NCBI GenBank assembly: GCA_024220525.1
Contig: JAMYWO010000005.1
Coordinates: 1 to 13,826, forward strand
DNA length: 13,826 bases
Direction: 5' to 3'
Origin: Cochliopodium minus
Taxonomy: Eukaryota; Discosea; Himatismenida; Cochliopodiidae
In this document: positions 1 to 9,574 of the stretch, piece after piece
Layout: the number at the start of each line of letters is the position of its first letter
Numbering within the stretch: the stretch's first letter is position 1
Program-made: the position numbers and the translations under genes
The notes under the pieces: model-generated
What the model was told of the DNA's origin: nothing
The model's input: the letters and a program-made list of their open reading frames with translations, nothing else
Databases searched by the model: none

Positions 1-76
1 ATAAAAAATAAAAAATAAAAAATAAAAAATAAAAAATAAAAAATAAAAAATAAAAAAATAAAAAAATAAAAAAATA
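1..76. repeat. (ATAAAAA)n microsatellite
   Basis: About ten tandem copies of a 7-nt unit (ATAAAAA, with some units one A longer) open the window. It lies downstream of the last visible exon of the minus-strand RCC1 gene, most likely inside an intron or the 3' region of that gene. Simple A/T repeats of this kind are frequent in the introns of this window. Confidence 0.85.
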
Positions 77-116
77 ATGACATAGAAGTGAAATTTTTTT
101 TAATTTTTTTTTTTAC

Positions 117-2063
117 ATAAGGAATGATTGGAGAAAGATTGTGAAACATTTTTATGTTCTGCTCCTTAATTATCTTGGGAGTAGCAAAGAAAGATTTAGA
201 ACAGGAAGAAATCTGCCTTCTTGAGTTATCTCCATAAACCTCAATGAAACCAAATTCTTTTATTCAAAAAAAAAAAATAAAAAAAATAGAAAATTTAAAA
301 AAATAAAATAAAATAAAAAAATAAAAAATAAAAAAATAAAATTAATACTTTTTTTGAAAATCGAGTGATTTAGTCCTGTTGTGATCATTTCCACCCCAGG
401 AAATACAAAAATAAAAGCATTCTTGTCAACGTTTGTGCCATCAGCAAGTTGACCTTTTTCAAAAAAAAAAAAATTTGCGAAATTTTTTTAAAATTTTTTT
501 TTTTTTTTGAAGATTTGTACCTCCGAAATTACTTCCAGACGAATAAACATCTCCTTCATCTTTATTTTTCAAAATTTTAATTAATTATGAATTGTGATTT
601 ATTTATTTTTACTTGTTAAATACAAAGAGTGGTTCGCTCCACAATGTATACTCCTGATGTTCTTATTTTCGCAAACAACTTTAGGTTCGAACTGATTGAT
701 ATTATTCTTAACTCCAAGTTGTCTTTTGAAAGAAAAAGATGAAAATTAACATTTCAAAGAAACTATTTACCCTTTTTCATTACAACCAAAACCCAAAAGA
801 CTATCTCCTAACAAAAAAAAAAGAAAATAATTAAACAATTTTTTATTTTTTCGAAATTTTAAATTTTATTTTTAAAAAAAAAAAAATTCTTATTTTTTTT
901 ACTTGTTAAAATAAAAGTGTGATTGGATCCACAAATAATTGAAATCAATTCTTTTGGTTTCATGAGATAAAGAGGATTTTTTCCTATTTGAGTAACTTTC
1001 TTGTTGAATCCTACTTGTCCATAATTATTTTTACCAATCACATAAACACTCCCAGTGTCTAAAATTTTTCAATTTTGGTTTGCAAAAATTTTTTTAAATT
1101 TTTTTTGATTTTTTTTTAAATTTTTTTTTGCCTGTTGAATATACTAAATGATCACTTCCGCAACTCATCAATACCACTTTGTTTCTTTGTTCAATGAGTG
1201 TTGGAAGTTTATAATTGAATCCAATATCCAAAGAAATTCCCATGAAATAAATCTCACCTTTTACTTTTTAAATTTATTTTTAAAAAAAATTTTTGAATAA
1301 ATAATATAAATGAAAACAAAAAAATTTTGCAAAATGAAAAAAAAAAAAAAAAAAATTTTACAAGTTTTTATTATGTTAAATTTGTGTGAGCAACATATGC
1401 TATCTACTTGATAAAATATTTTTTTGTATGTGTTTTGATCCTTGTCATTTCCCAAACCAAGTTGTCCTGTTCATTTTAATTAAACATGACATGAAATAAA
1501 ACAAAAAATTTTTTACCCACATAATTTCCTCCACAACCATATAGATCTCCGTTTTCTTTATTAAAATTATGATTTTTTCTAATAAAAAAACTTTTTTTTT
1601 TTTACTTTCCACTAAAAATGATTGTTCATTTCCCAAAAATATATTCTTTACGTTTGGATTGTTCATCACTAATAAAAATAAGTTTTTTTTAATTTTTTAA
1701 TTTTTATTTTTTTGGATTTTATGTTTTTTTTTTTTGCCTTTGATTCTTTTGTTGATAATATCATCATGACCCAATCCTAATTGTCCTAAATATATATGTG
1801 AAGGGATTATAATATGATAGAATCTAATTTGAGAAGATATTACCGAATTGATTCAATCCCATTGCCATCAAATCATTATTATCTTGTGGAAGGAGGAAAT
1901 TAATTTTAATAAAAGGGAAGAAAATTTGAGGAATGAGAAATCAAAAGGGGATTTGAAGATTACCATTCAAATATAAGAAATGATTAGAAAAACAAGATGA
2001 TGAGTACATATATTTTATTTTTAAGAATTTCTCAACGATTTTTTTTTTTATTATTTGGCGCAT
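117..2063 (-). CDS. RCC1-repeat protein, 13 exons, 3' end outside window
   Basis: Exons (minus strand): 2063-1964, 1882-1844, 1785-1738, 1668-1606, 1555-1517, 1466-1362, 1257-1132, 1058-903, 807-771, 722-613, 559-521, 453-349, 256-117. Joined they give 369 residues with no stop. The product carries several RCC1 (beta-propeller blade) repeats, seen as the recurring motifs GQLGLG, GQLADGTN, CGSNHTFIL, CGANHSLYL, and D-x-Y-G-C-G. RCC1 propellers act as protein-binding platforms and, in some members, as guanine-nucleotide exchange factors; which applies here cannot be read. The start is the first ATG, at 2063-2061. Introns are 48-104 nt, and two use a GC donor (after 1738 and after 1132). After the last repeat-like block the frame continues about 40 residues to a probable donor at 116 (gtaaaa), so a further C-terminal domain (BTB is common in such proteins) may lie to the left. 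The frame through 1-116 is itself open, so read-through is not excluded. Confidence 0.85.
1130..1737 (-). other. Two GC-AG introns in the RCC1-repeat gene
   Basis: The introns at 1737-1669 and 1131-1059 begin with GCAAAA rather than GTAAAA, in the contexts AAAG|GCAAAA and ACAG|GCAAAA. Both are phase 1. The frame joins perfectly on both sides: the split codons become Val before MNNPNV, and Asp before TGSVYV. The ACAG|GC site sits at exactly the point of the RCC1 repeat where other repeats have ACAA|GTAAAA, so the GC dinucleotide is the real donor position. Confidence 0.8.
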
Positions 2064-2189
2064 TTTAAATCTGAAAGAAATAAAACTCCAAGATTCAGCC
2101 ACAATTTGATTTAATCACTCTCAAAAGAATACTCATACCAAAACAAATAATTAACTCAATAAAATTTGTTTTCAAGAAAAAAAAAAAAA
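2064..2189. promoter_or_regulatory. Divergent intergenic region (candidate bidirectional promoter)
   Basis: The RCC1 gene (start at 2063, minus) and the TTC33-like gene (start at 2190, plus) are head-to-head with 126 bp between start codons, so this gap must hold both 5' ends. An A-run of about 13 nt directly precedes the plus-strand ATG. No clear TATA box or other named element can be assigned in such A+T-rich DNA. Confidence 0.5.
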
Positions 2190-2939
2190 ATGAACAATAA
2201 AAGGTCCCTATTCTCAATAAATCAAAAACCCAAACAAAATGAAGTAGAAGATACAGAAGTGGCCAATATATTTTTGAATGATTTTGATGAAGAGAATTTG
2301 GAAAAGAAATTGAAGGCAGAAAATGAAGAAATGATCAAGATCTCAGAGAATATGGAAAAAGAAGGTAAAAGAAAAGATATAAATGGATCATATCTTGAAA
2401 TAGGGTTGATTTATACAAATCCTTTATACCATCATTTTCTTTTTTTTTTGAAAATAATTAATTATATTCAGAGAATAGGATTGAAACAATGCAATGAAAA
2501 GAATTATAATGAAGCATTAACATCCTTCAACAAAGCACTATCACTTACCCCTATGAGAGGCAATCTACATTACTACAAAGCACAGATCTTGCTAGAAATG
2601 GGAAATCATTTCGAAGCGATAAAAAGCGCAACAACAGCAACTAAGATAGATCCCACATCAGATTCTTATCTATTGATATTGGCAAGATCACAACTTAATT
2701 TCGGCGAAATATCGATGTCCATAGAAAATCTGAAGCAAATCATCCATCGCACACAGAATGATTCCATCAAAAAAGATGCCCAAGAAGATTTAGATTGGTG
2801 TCATCAATTGCTTGAAAACAAGAAGCTAATTCTGCAGCAGAAGAAAGATTTGTTGGATGAGAAGCAGTTTTTCTTCTTTTCCAACATGAGAGAAGGACAT
2901 GACATTTACGAAACAAAGAAAGATGATGTTGATAAATGA
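2190..2939 (+). CDS. TTC33: TPR protein, TTC33-like
   Basis: Exons 2190-2364 and 2479-2939 encode 211 residues. The start is the ATG after the A-run; upstream in-frame codons contain no ATG. The spliced protein has an acidic N-terminal part (about 20-58), TPR-like helix pairs from residue 59 (GLKQCNEKNYNEALTSF, then KALSLTP, YKAQILLEMGNHFEAI, ARSQLNFGEISMSIENL), then DLDWCHQLLENKK and a charged coiled tail. The order and spacing, including an E-D-L-x-W-x-x-x-L-x-E block after the last repeat, match what I recall of TTC33, a small TPR protein of poorly known function. TPRs mediate protein-protein contacts. The 114-nt intron (2365-2478, gtaaaag..aatag) is a multiple of three and free of stops. 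It was removed because it interrupts the first TPR exactly at the family's E-G junction and would add a hydrophobic, low-complexity insert. Confidence 0.75.
   Translation: MNNKRSLFSINQKPKQNEVEDTEVANIFLNDFDEENLEKKLKAENEEMIKISENMEKEGKRKDINGSYLEIGLIYTNPLYHHFLFFLKIINYIQRIGLKQCNEKNYNEALTSFNKALSLTPMRGNLHYYKAQILLEMGNHFEAIKSATTATKIDPTSDSYLLILARSQLNFGEISMSIENLKQIIHRTQNDSIKKDAQEDLDWCHQLLENKKLILQQKKDLLDEKQFFFFSNMREGHDIYETKKDDVDK
2365..2478 (+). other. Stop-free 114-nt (3n) intron in the TTC33-like gene
   Basis: The segment begins GTAAAAG after GAA-G (phase 1) and ends AATAG before GA-TTG, restoring E-G-L-K-Q. It has no in-frame stop, so it could be translated if retained. Its content (TTTTCTTTTTTTTTT tract, ATAATTAATTATATT) is intron-like. 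An alternative acceptor, CAG at 2469-2471, would leave the downstream frame wrong. Confidence 0.6.
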
Positions 2940-3299
2940 AAAATTTTTTGTCGGAAATAATGTCAATTAAAAAAAAAAAATTTCGTTTGTTTTTTTTTTT
3001 TGGAAATTTCATTTTAAAAATTAAAAAACATCAAAGAATCCAACTGATATTTCGTTTTGAATTCATTGAAAACTTTCAAATTCAAATTAATTCTTCTTGT
3101 GAAAAGAGTTGGTGTGATACAAATTCAATTTTCAATCAATTCAATTTAATATGTTCTAATTTCCTCTTTAATCTAATTGAAGTTTTTTTTTTGATGAGAT
3201 CATTCAAATAATAAAGATTGAAGAAACATCTCTTAATTATTTTTCACTTTAAATTATTAATTAGATTTTAAAAAAAATAGTGCTTGATAGAAAAGGAAG
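2940..3299. other. Intergenic region, no gene seen
   Basis: These 360 bp lie between the TTC33-like stop and the ABC ATPase start and hold the 3' end of one gene and the promoter of the next. Reading frames here are low-complexity (Phe/Lys/Ile/Asn-rich) with no recognisable motif. Nothing further can be supported. Confidence 0.6.
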
Positions 3300-5348
3300 A
3301 TGATGGATGATGTGTTAGAAAATGAGCATGAAATGGAAACTGTGGAGCAACGAAGAATCCCCAAAGTTCCAATCAAAAAATCTTTGGGAAAGCCCGTTAT
3401 AATGTTGGATAATGTAAGAAAAGGTAAAAATAATTAATTAATTTGAATCAATAAAACATACTATCATAACCTCATACAATATCTTTGAGTGAAATAAAAA
3501 ATATTCAAAATATTTTATAAAAATTATAAAGTGATTAATTTATATAAATCTATGGGATGATAAATGAGCATATAGAAGTAATAAAAAAAATATTTTCAAT
3601 TTTTCGAAAGAGAAAATAATTAATTATTTTTTCAGCTAATATTCATAATTTTTTTTTAATTTGGAAATAGAATATAGTATAGAAGGAAGAGAAGATAAAG
3701 TGAGAGCGTTGGACAACATCAATTTAGCATTTAATAGCGAATTCTATCCAATAAGAGAGTATGTTAAATAAAAAAAAAAAATTCTTGGTTATTTTTATTG
3801 TTTTTTTTTCAATTAAATCTCATTATTTTTAATGACATTTTTTTTAATTTTTATTTTTTAATTATTTTTTTTTAATTTTTTTTTAGAGGAGAATTTGTTA
3901 TGTTACGTGGTCCTTCAGGAGGTGGAAAAACTACAATGCTCAATATCATCGGTACCATTGACAAAGTTTCTGACGGCACTGTTGGTAAAAAAATAAAAAA
4001 AAATTCATTATTTTCAACTATAATTTATTTTAATTTTCATCTATTTCATTTTAATTTTAATTTATTTTTTTATAATTTATTTTAATTTGATTTTAAATTT
4101 ATTTTCATTTAATTAATTTATTTTCAATTATATTTTAATTTTAATTTTAATTTATTTTATTTTAATTTTAATTAATTTTATTTTAATTTTAATTAATTTT
4201 ATTTTAATTTTAATTATTTTTGTTTTAATTTTTTAAATTTTTTTTATAAATATTTTTTTGTAGAAATATTGGGATCAAAAATAGATTCTACTTCCAAAGA
4301 CGAGTTTTTGGCTCAACTAAGACTCGAAAAAATAGGTTTTGTCTTCCAAACATTCAATCTCATAGCAACCATGTCTGCATTCGAAAACATAGGTACAAAA
4401 AGATTTAAAAAAAAATTAATAAAAAAAAAATTTTAAATTATTAAGATTTAAAATTAATTATTTTTTTAAAAAAAAAACTTTTCATCAATTTTTAATTTTT
4501 TTAATTTAATTTTATTTTGAACATTTAAAATTTTAAATTTTTTTTGCAAAATTTTTTAATTATTTTTTTTGTAATTAAATAAAAAATATTAATTATTTTT
4601 TCCTAATTTTTATGAATTATTTTTATTTTATTTTTTTATTCCTTTCGTCAGAATTACCAATGACAATTTTGAACAAGAGAACTGCGAAGGAGAGGAGAGA
4701 GAGGGCTAAGGAACTTTTAGGGCTTGTTGGGCTGCAGGATAGGGGTTCTCATTTGCCTTCTGAGTTGAGTGGTGGTGAACAACAAAGAGTCACTATCGGT
4801 AAATTAAAAAAAAATAAAAAATTTTAAAAAAAAAAATCAAAAAAAAATAGAAATAAAGATAAAAAAATATTAAAATTAAAAAATATATACATTACAGATT
4901 GAAAAAATCATCTATTATTTTAAATAGCTAGGGCTCTTGCTAATGATCCTGTCATTTTGTTGTTGGACGAGCCTACAGGAGACTTAGACACCAAAAACAC
5001 TATCAAAATTATGGATCTTTTACTAGACATCAACTTGAAACTAAAAATCACTTGTATGATGGTCTCCCATAATCCTGATTTGGAATGTTATGCTGACAGA
5101 GTTTTATACCTTAAAAATGGTGAATTTTTTTTTGTTTTCTACATTTTTTTAATTTTAAAATTTTTTAATTTTATTCTATTTATTTTAATTATTTTTTTTT
5201 TTATTTAGGTGTATTTGAGGAACAAGCTTTGAATTATATTCAAACTCCTCTCATTTATTCCGAGTACATCCTTTACTTGAACAGCATTGAGCAAGAAGGA
5301 AAAAATTCTATTACTTCACAAGATCATTTCAGTGATGATGAAAATTGA
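3300..5348 (+). CDS. Soluble ABC ATPase, LolD/MacB-like (ABCH-type)
   Basis: Seven exons (3300-3423, 3671-3758, 3887-3984, 4264-4392, 4652-4798, 4928-5119, 5209-5348) give 305 residues. All ABC ATPase motifs are present in order: ALDNINL before the Walker [10 protein letters not shown] (79-87), Q-loop GFVFQTFNL (Q132), signature [11 protein letters not shown] (185-195), Walker [14 protein letters not shown] (204-216) and H-loop VSHNPDLE (H243). No membrane segment is encoded, so it is an ATP-binding subunit only. The GxVF-QTFNL and [10 protein letters not shown] pattern is that of the bacterial LolD/MacB/FtsE-type group and its protist relatives (the ABCH group of Dictyostelium). It should pair with a separately encoded membrane subunit, or act without one. 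A 46-residue tail rich in Glu, Ser and Asp follows the domain. Two ATGs stand in tandem at 3300 and 3303; the first is taken. Intron phases are 1,2,1,1,1,1. Confidence 0.9.
4155..4216. repeat. 21-bp tandem repeat inside an ABC-gene intron
   Basis: The unit TTTTATTTTAATTTTAATTA plus a final A is present as two exact copies (4155-4175, 4176-4196) and a third lacking only its last base (4197-4216). It lies in the third intron of the ABC ATPase gene (3985-4263), which is T-rich throughout on the coding strand. It is a minisatellite-like expansion of intron sequence with no visible coding role. Confidence 0.85.
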
Positions 5349-5427
5349 ATATTAAAAATTAATTTAATAAAAATCAAAAGTTTTTCTTTTTCAATTTAAT
5401 TTTTTTATTTTTGAAAATTTATTCAAC

Positions 5428-7964
5428 TTATGCAATCACGTCAGACGAAAACATAAGAGCTATTGCAATAATAGCGTCTATTCCATCTCTCATATTCTGA
5501 TCTTTGATAGGATATGGATTATTATCTCCTTTCAACCCTGAATGAAATCCCAACAAATAGGTATCTCTCAAAGCCCACATCAAATTTATGTGCTCCTTTC
5601 CTAAAATAATTATTTTTTTTTATTTAATCATTTTAATTTTCTTAATATTTAAAATATGTTTAAATCAAAATATGTATAAAATTTTTTTAATTTTTTTATT
5701 TTTATTTTTATTTTATTTTTATATTTTTATTTTTTTACCAATTAACTCTTCTTCAGTAGGAACTACTCCTGTGTTGAAAGGAGAAGCAGCTATGGTGATT
5801 TGAATGTACTCTAACTCTTCTGAGAGCCAAGATTCAAATTTCTCACTCTCCTTGGAGAATTCCTCCTTAGTGAATCCCATATCTTAAAAAAAAATAAAAA
5901 AATAAGAAATTAATTAAAAATAAATCAAAAAGTATTTACCAAAATCTACACATGCCAGGATTGGAGAGTCGTGATTCCTCTTATGATCATTTGTTGGGAT
6001 CACAATGAAATTATTAATGTGAGCATTACAATGAGTTCCTTTTTTTAAAATAAAAAATAAATATAAAAATCAAAATAAAAAAATAAAAAATAAAAAATAA
6101 AAAATAATAAAAATCAAAAAAATAAAAAATTTTTAACCCAAATTATCAACATAGGTACCCCAACAAAATTTATTTGAATTGAAAACTCTCATTGCTTTTC
6201 CACATTCTCTGCCGATGTTGTAGTAAAAAATGCTTAGTAAAGAATCTCCTTTGTTTGTCTGGGACAAACTTTTTTGAAGTTTTTCTACATTTTCTTTGTA
6301 AAGGAGGGACCATCTCTTGTCCACTTTTTCTGGCATTTCATTTGGGAGTGTTGATTCAAATCTGTCATTCTTTCAAAAAAAAAGTTAATTTTGAAATAAA
6401 AATGTTTAAAATTAAAAAACAAAAATAAATTATAAAATAAATATAAAATAAAATTATAAAAATGATAAAGATATAAAAATAAAAACAAATAAATAAAAAA
6501 TTTATTAATAAAAATCAAATAAAATTAAATTAAATTCAAAAAATAAAAAAATTACGCTTTCTTTGACGTATTTATTGAGGTCAATAAGATGCTCGGTGAC
6601 GTTTTGAGAATGCTCAAGTTTGACCCACCAAGTACTCGAAATCACTTCCTCTGCAAACTCCCCCTTACGAGTCTCCGACAAATTTCCCAAAAATGAATTT
6701 TGTTCGAAATTTTTCCATTTAGGAACCTTTTTTAATTAAAATTAATTAAAAAAAAAAAAATTCAGTTTTTTATTTTTTGAATAATTAGAAATATTTTTTA
6801 AAAAAAAATTAATTGATTTTTTTTTTTACGATGTATTTGAGGATTTCTTCAACCCCTGCTAGTAGGTGGGCTCCCAGCCTTCTTTCTCCTCTGCACTCGA
6901 ACACTCCACATACTTTTTTGCAGTTTGGATAAGGGTGATTTTCTATATTATATTCAAACCATCCTTTACAAAAAAAAATTATTTTTCTTGGTTTTTTAAT
7001 GATTTTATTTTTCATTTTTATTTATTTTTTAATTTTGTTTTTAAAAAAAAAATTCTTGTTATAATTTTATTTTTGTGTCTTATTTTTAATTTTAATTTAT
7101 AACTCGTTATTTTTTTAAAATTTTTTTTATTTTTAATTTTATTTAATTGATTCTTTAAAAAATATATATAATTAAAATTATAAATAATATTTAATAAAAT
7201 TTTTAAAAAATATTTAAAAATTTTATTTTTGTTTATTTTTTTTTTTACCCAAAGGCAAATTTCCACAACCCATATTTTCTTTCTCTAATAACTTCTCAAC
7301 AAGTCCAGAAATCATCAACTCTCTGTTTGCAGTGTGAGTGAAACAACATCCTCTGATCTGTTTCCATTCTTTGTTGGACTCCAACTCCAACAACGGAAAT
7401 TTGTCGTAATTATTTCCACATCCTTTTAATCTGTAATACTTTCCCTATTTCATTTATTCAAATTGAATAAAAAATTTTTAGCTGAAATAATTAATAAAAA
7501 TAAAAAATTAAAATTTTATCTCTTCAAAAGTAAATATAGAAGGTATAAATTGATTATAATCGATTTATAAATCGATATATTTATATTATTTTAAACTGAT
7601 ATATAGTAAAATCTTTCATTCTTGATTTCAATACATCTGTTTTGATGATAGCAGATCTAACTCCACTTGTGAATGCCTGGATTTTCCCATCTTTCTTTTT
7701 GATGAGAGGATTTCTGAGGAGATTGGGCAATTTATCCTTCTTATCCGTTATCTTCATCTGTAAATCTACTGCAGGGATTTCAGGGACGATCAGATCATTG
7801 TATTCTTGAGATGGAAAAGCTCTGGCAAGGGAAATCTTCTTCGTCTCTTCATTTATCACCTGATCATACCCTTCATATTGGAACACTTGACCATCATTCA
7901 CATCCATATTGACAATAGTGGTAGCAAAAAAAAGATGGTCATAATTGTAATTTGAATTTTCCAT
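5428..7964 (-). CDS. Unrecognised protein with kinase-like (APH-type) motif order
   Basis: Eight exons (7964-7635, 7444-7249, 6963-6830, 6726-6556, 6369-6138, 6038-5940, 5882-5739, 5600-5428) give 492 residues. I do not recognise the family. The order of blocks resembles an aminoglycoside/choline-kinase-like fold. GVRSAIIKTDGKYYRLKG has a possible beta-3 Lys117. NRELMISGLVEKLLEKENM could supply the alpha-C Glu. VCGVFECRGERRLG could be the hinge. IGRECGKAM is followed by GTHCNAHINNFIVI (355-368), which aligns with the HGDxHxxN(F)xV catalytic loop, and LACVDFD (382-388) aligns with the metal-binding Asp. In that alignment the catalytic Asp is Asn359, while His357, His361, Asn364 and Asp386 are kept. 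No signal peptide or membrane segment is evident. The gene is tail-to-tail with the ABC gene (79 bp between stops). The exon structure is firm; the fold is inference. One donor is GTTAAA (after 6138). Confidence 0.72.
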
Positions 7965-8266
7965 TTTTTTTTATTTTTTCTATTTCTTTGCTTTGAAAAT
8001 TTGAATGGGAAACAGAAAAAAATTGATCCTAAAACAAACTGTTTTTCATTATAACAAATTTAAATTCATGAAACATTCTAAAATATTGGAGCATTTCTTC
8101 TTTTGAAATAATTGGATGATTTCCAAAGTAATTTTTTTTTGATTTCGAACAAAGAAAACAATTTTGAAAAACTTTAAAGTTTGACAAAAAAAAAGGGGAA
8201 TGACTTCTAATGAACAAATTTAATAAATAAAATATAACAATTTACAAAAAAGAAGAAAGATGTTTC
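7965..8266. other. Intergenic region between two minus-strand genes
   Basis: These 302 bp hold the promoter of the kinase-like gene and the 3' end of the intron-containing phosphatase gene. A minus-strand open stretch at 8217-8029 has no ATG at its head (it would begin with TTG) and no recognisable motif. It is left unannotated. Confidence 0.55.
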
Positions 8267-9574
8267 CTATGAAGAGCAAACAATCTTCAAATAATAATTC
8301 AAAGACTTGTAGACAAAGCCATACTGAGTATAAGCCTGGATGCTGCCACTCCTCTGCTTCCTGACATGATTGACAATCAAAGGAACGTCAACGACAGAGT
8401 TTAAGAAAGATTTATCGAAAGAATCGCACTTGCTGCGATAAAACTCAATGATCTGAGATCCAAACGCAAAAGAAATGTAAGTAGCAGTTCTACCGATTCC
8501 AGCAGAACAATGGATGACAGGAGGACCATCTAAACTGTCCAACTTTCCTTGCTGCTCAAAAAGTTTTTGAAATTTGTAAATCTCGATCAAAAAGCTTGGA
8601 TCAGAAGGCACACCATGATCAGGCCATTCAGTATAATGTATCTGAAAGATCCTTCTCTTTTCCTTCGTACTGAGATGTTGGAGGAGAATTTTCCTGTAGA
8701 GGATGCCGTTTTCTGCTTGGACCTCCTCTTCGATAGTGAGGGAGAAATGCGAGATGATGAGTTTCTGATTCTTTTCTGGCCAGAATTGGAACATCTTGGT
8801 GCGTCCTCCTTCTGTCACCGAGGAGAGGGAGATCACTATCTTTGATTTTGCTTGCCAGATCATCTCGTAGAACTCGGGAAGTGTTTCTTCTAATGGTGCT
8901 TGCGTTGCTATGAATGGTGAGTTTGCTTCGTGTATCCCGTTGATGTAGTTTGCGTTGATGTATTTCTTTTCGTCTTTAGATTCTTTTTCATTAAAAATCA
9001 AAAAAAAAAATGAGTTTTAAAGATCAAAGAAAGCAAAGGAAATATTTGATTTAATTAAATTTATTTTCATCTGAATTTATTATTTATTATTTTTTTTATT
9101 TTATTTATTTATTTTTTTTTTTTATTTTTTACCTTCATTTTTGAATATGAACCTTGTTTTCTCATTACACAAGATATCATTGTATCTATTCTTCTTATAA
9201 TTTTCAAATGCACATGATGATGGAAATTTTACGAATTTCTCGTCAAAATTCATCTTGTTGGTGCGATAGGGAGTTTCTTGGCAAACTTGCTCATACTCAT
9301 TCATGATGATTGAATAGAATAAATTTAAATCCCTTGGTATAATTTCTGATTTAGGTGAAATGATCAAATAATATCCTCCCAAATCCAATCCTTTATCATC
9401 ATCCATATCTTTTAAATCATATTTCAATTTTTTCAATGATCCATTCTCTATTATATCCGATAACTGCTTTCTTTTCTGAATTATGCATCCATCACTTTTA
9501 CTCAATGTGTTTTGTGAAATACAAGATGATGAATCATTTTGAGTTTTTAATATTATCCTTGGACTTTTCTTCAT
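8267..9574 (-). CDS. Classical protein tyrosine phosphatase, two exons
   Basis: Exons 9574-9133 and 8982-8267 encode 385 residues; the stop is TAG. It dephosphorylates phosphotyrosine on proteins and is probably cytosolic or nuclear, as no signal peptide or membrane segment is seen. All PTP-domain landmarks are present: the pTyr loop KKNRYNDIL (NRY 129-131), YINANYI, FIATQAPLE, WPDHGVP (WPD loop, Asp269), the P-loop HCSAGIGRT (nucleophile Cys306, Arg312) and the Q-loop region RKQRSGSIQAYTQYGFVY. The P-loop reads GIGRTAT where classical enzymes usually have GVGRTG. The 120-residue N-terminal extension is Lys/Ser-rich and unassigned. The 150-nt intron (9132-8983, AAG acceptor) falls between the pTyr loop and YINANYI. 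The paralogue at 10244-11431 has no intron there but about 20 more residues. The 3' exon is noticeably richer in G+C than the surrounding DNA. Confidence 0.92.

Noticed and set aside
2936-3211. 91-residue open frame overlapping the TTC33-like stop
   Set aside because: Low-complexity Phe/Lys/Ile/Asn content over intergenic poly-A/T tracts, with no recognisable motif.
3300-5348. ABC ATPase pieces in different frames, as if a bacterial gene broken by frameshifts
   Set aside because: Each break starts with GT and ends with AG, is filled with homopolymer A/T, and removal restores a perfect continuous ABC domain, so these are introns.
6055-6130. Regular AATAAAAA-type repeats, considered as a CRISPR-like or satellite array
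   Set aside because: These are simple A/T microsatellites within an intron of the kinase-like gene, with no unique spacers.
8029-8217. 62-residue minus-strand open frame between genes
   Set aside because: It begins with TTG rather than ATG and has no conserved motif. A decayed exon cannot be excluded but is not supported.
8549-8845. 98-residue plus-strand open frame
   Set aside because: It is antisense to the conserved catalytic exon of a tyrosine phosphatase on the minus strand.
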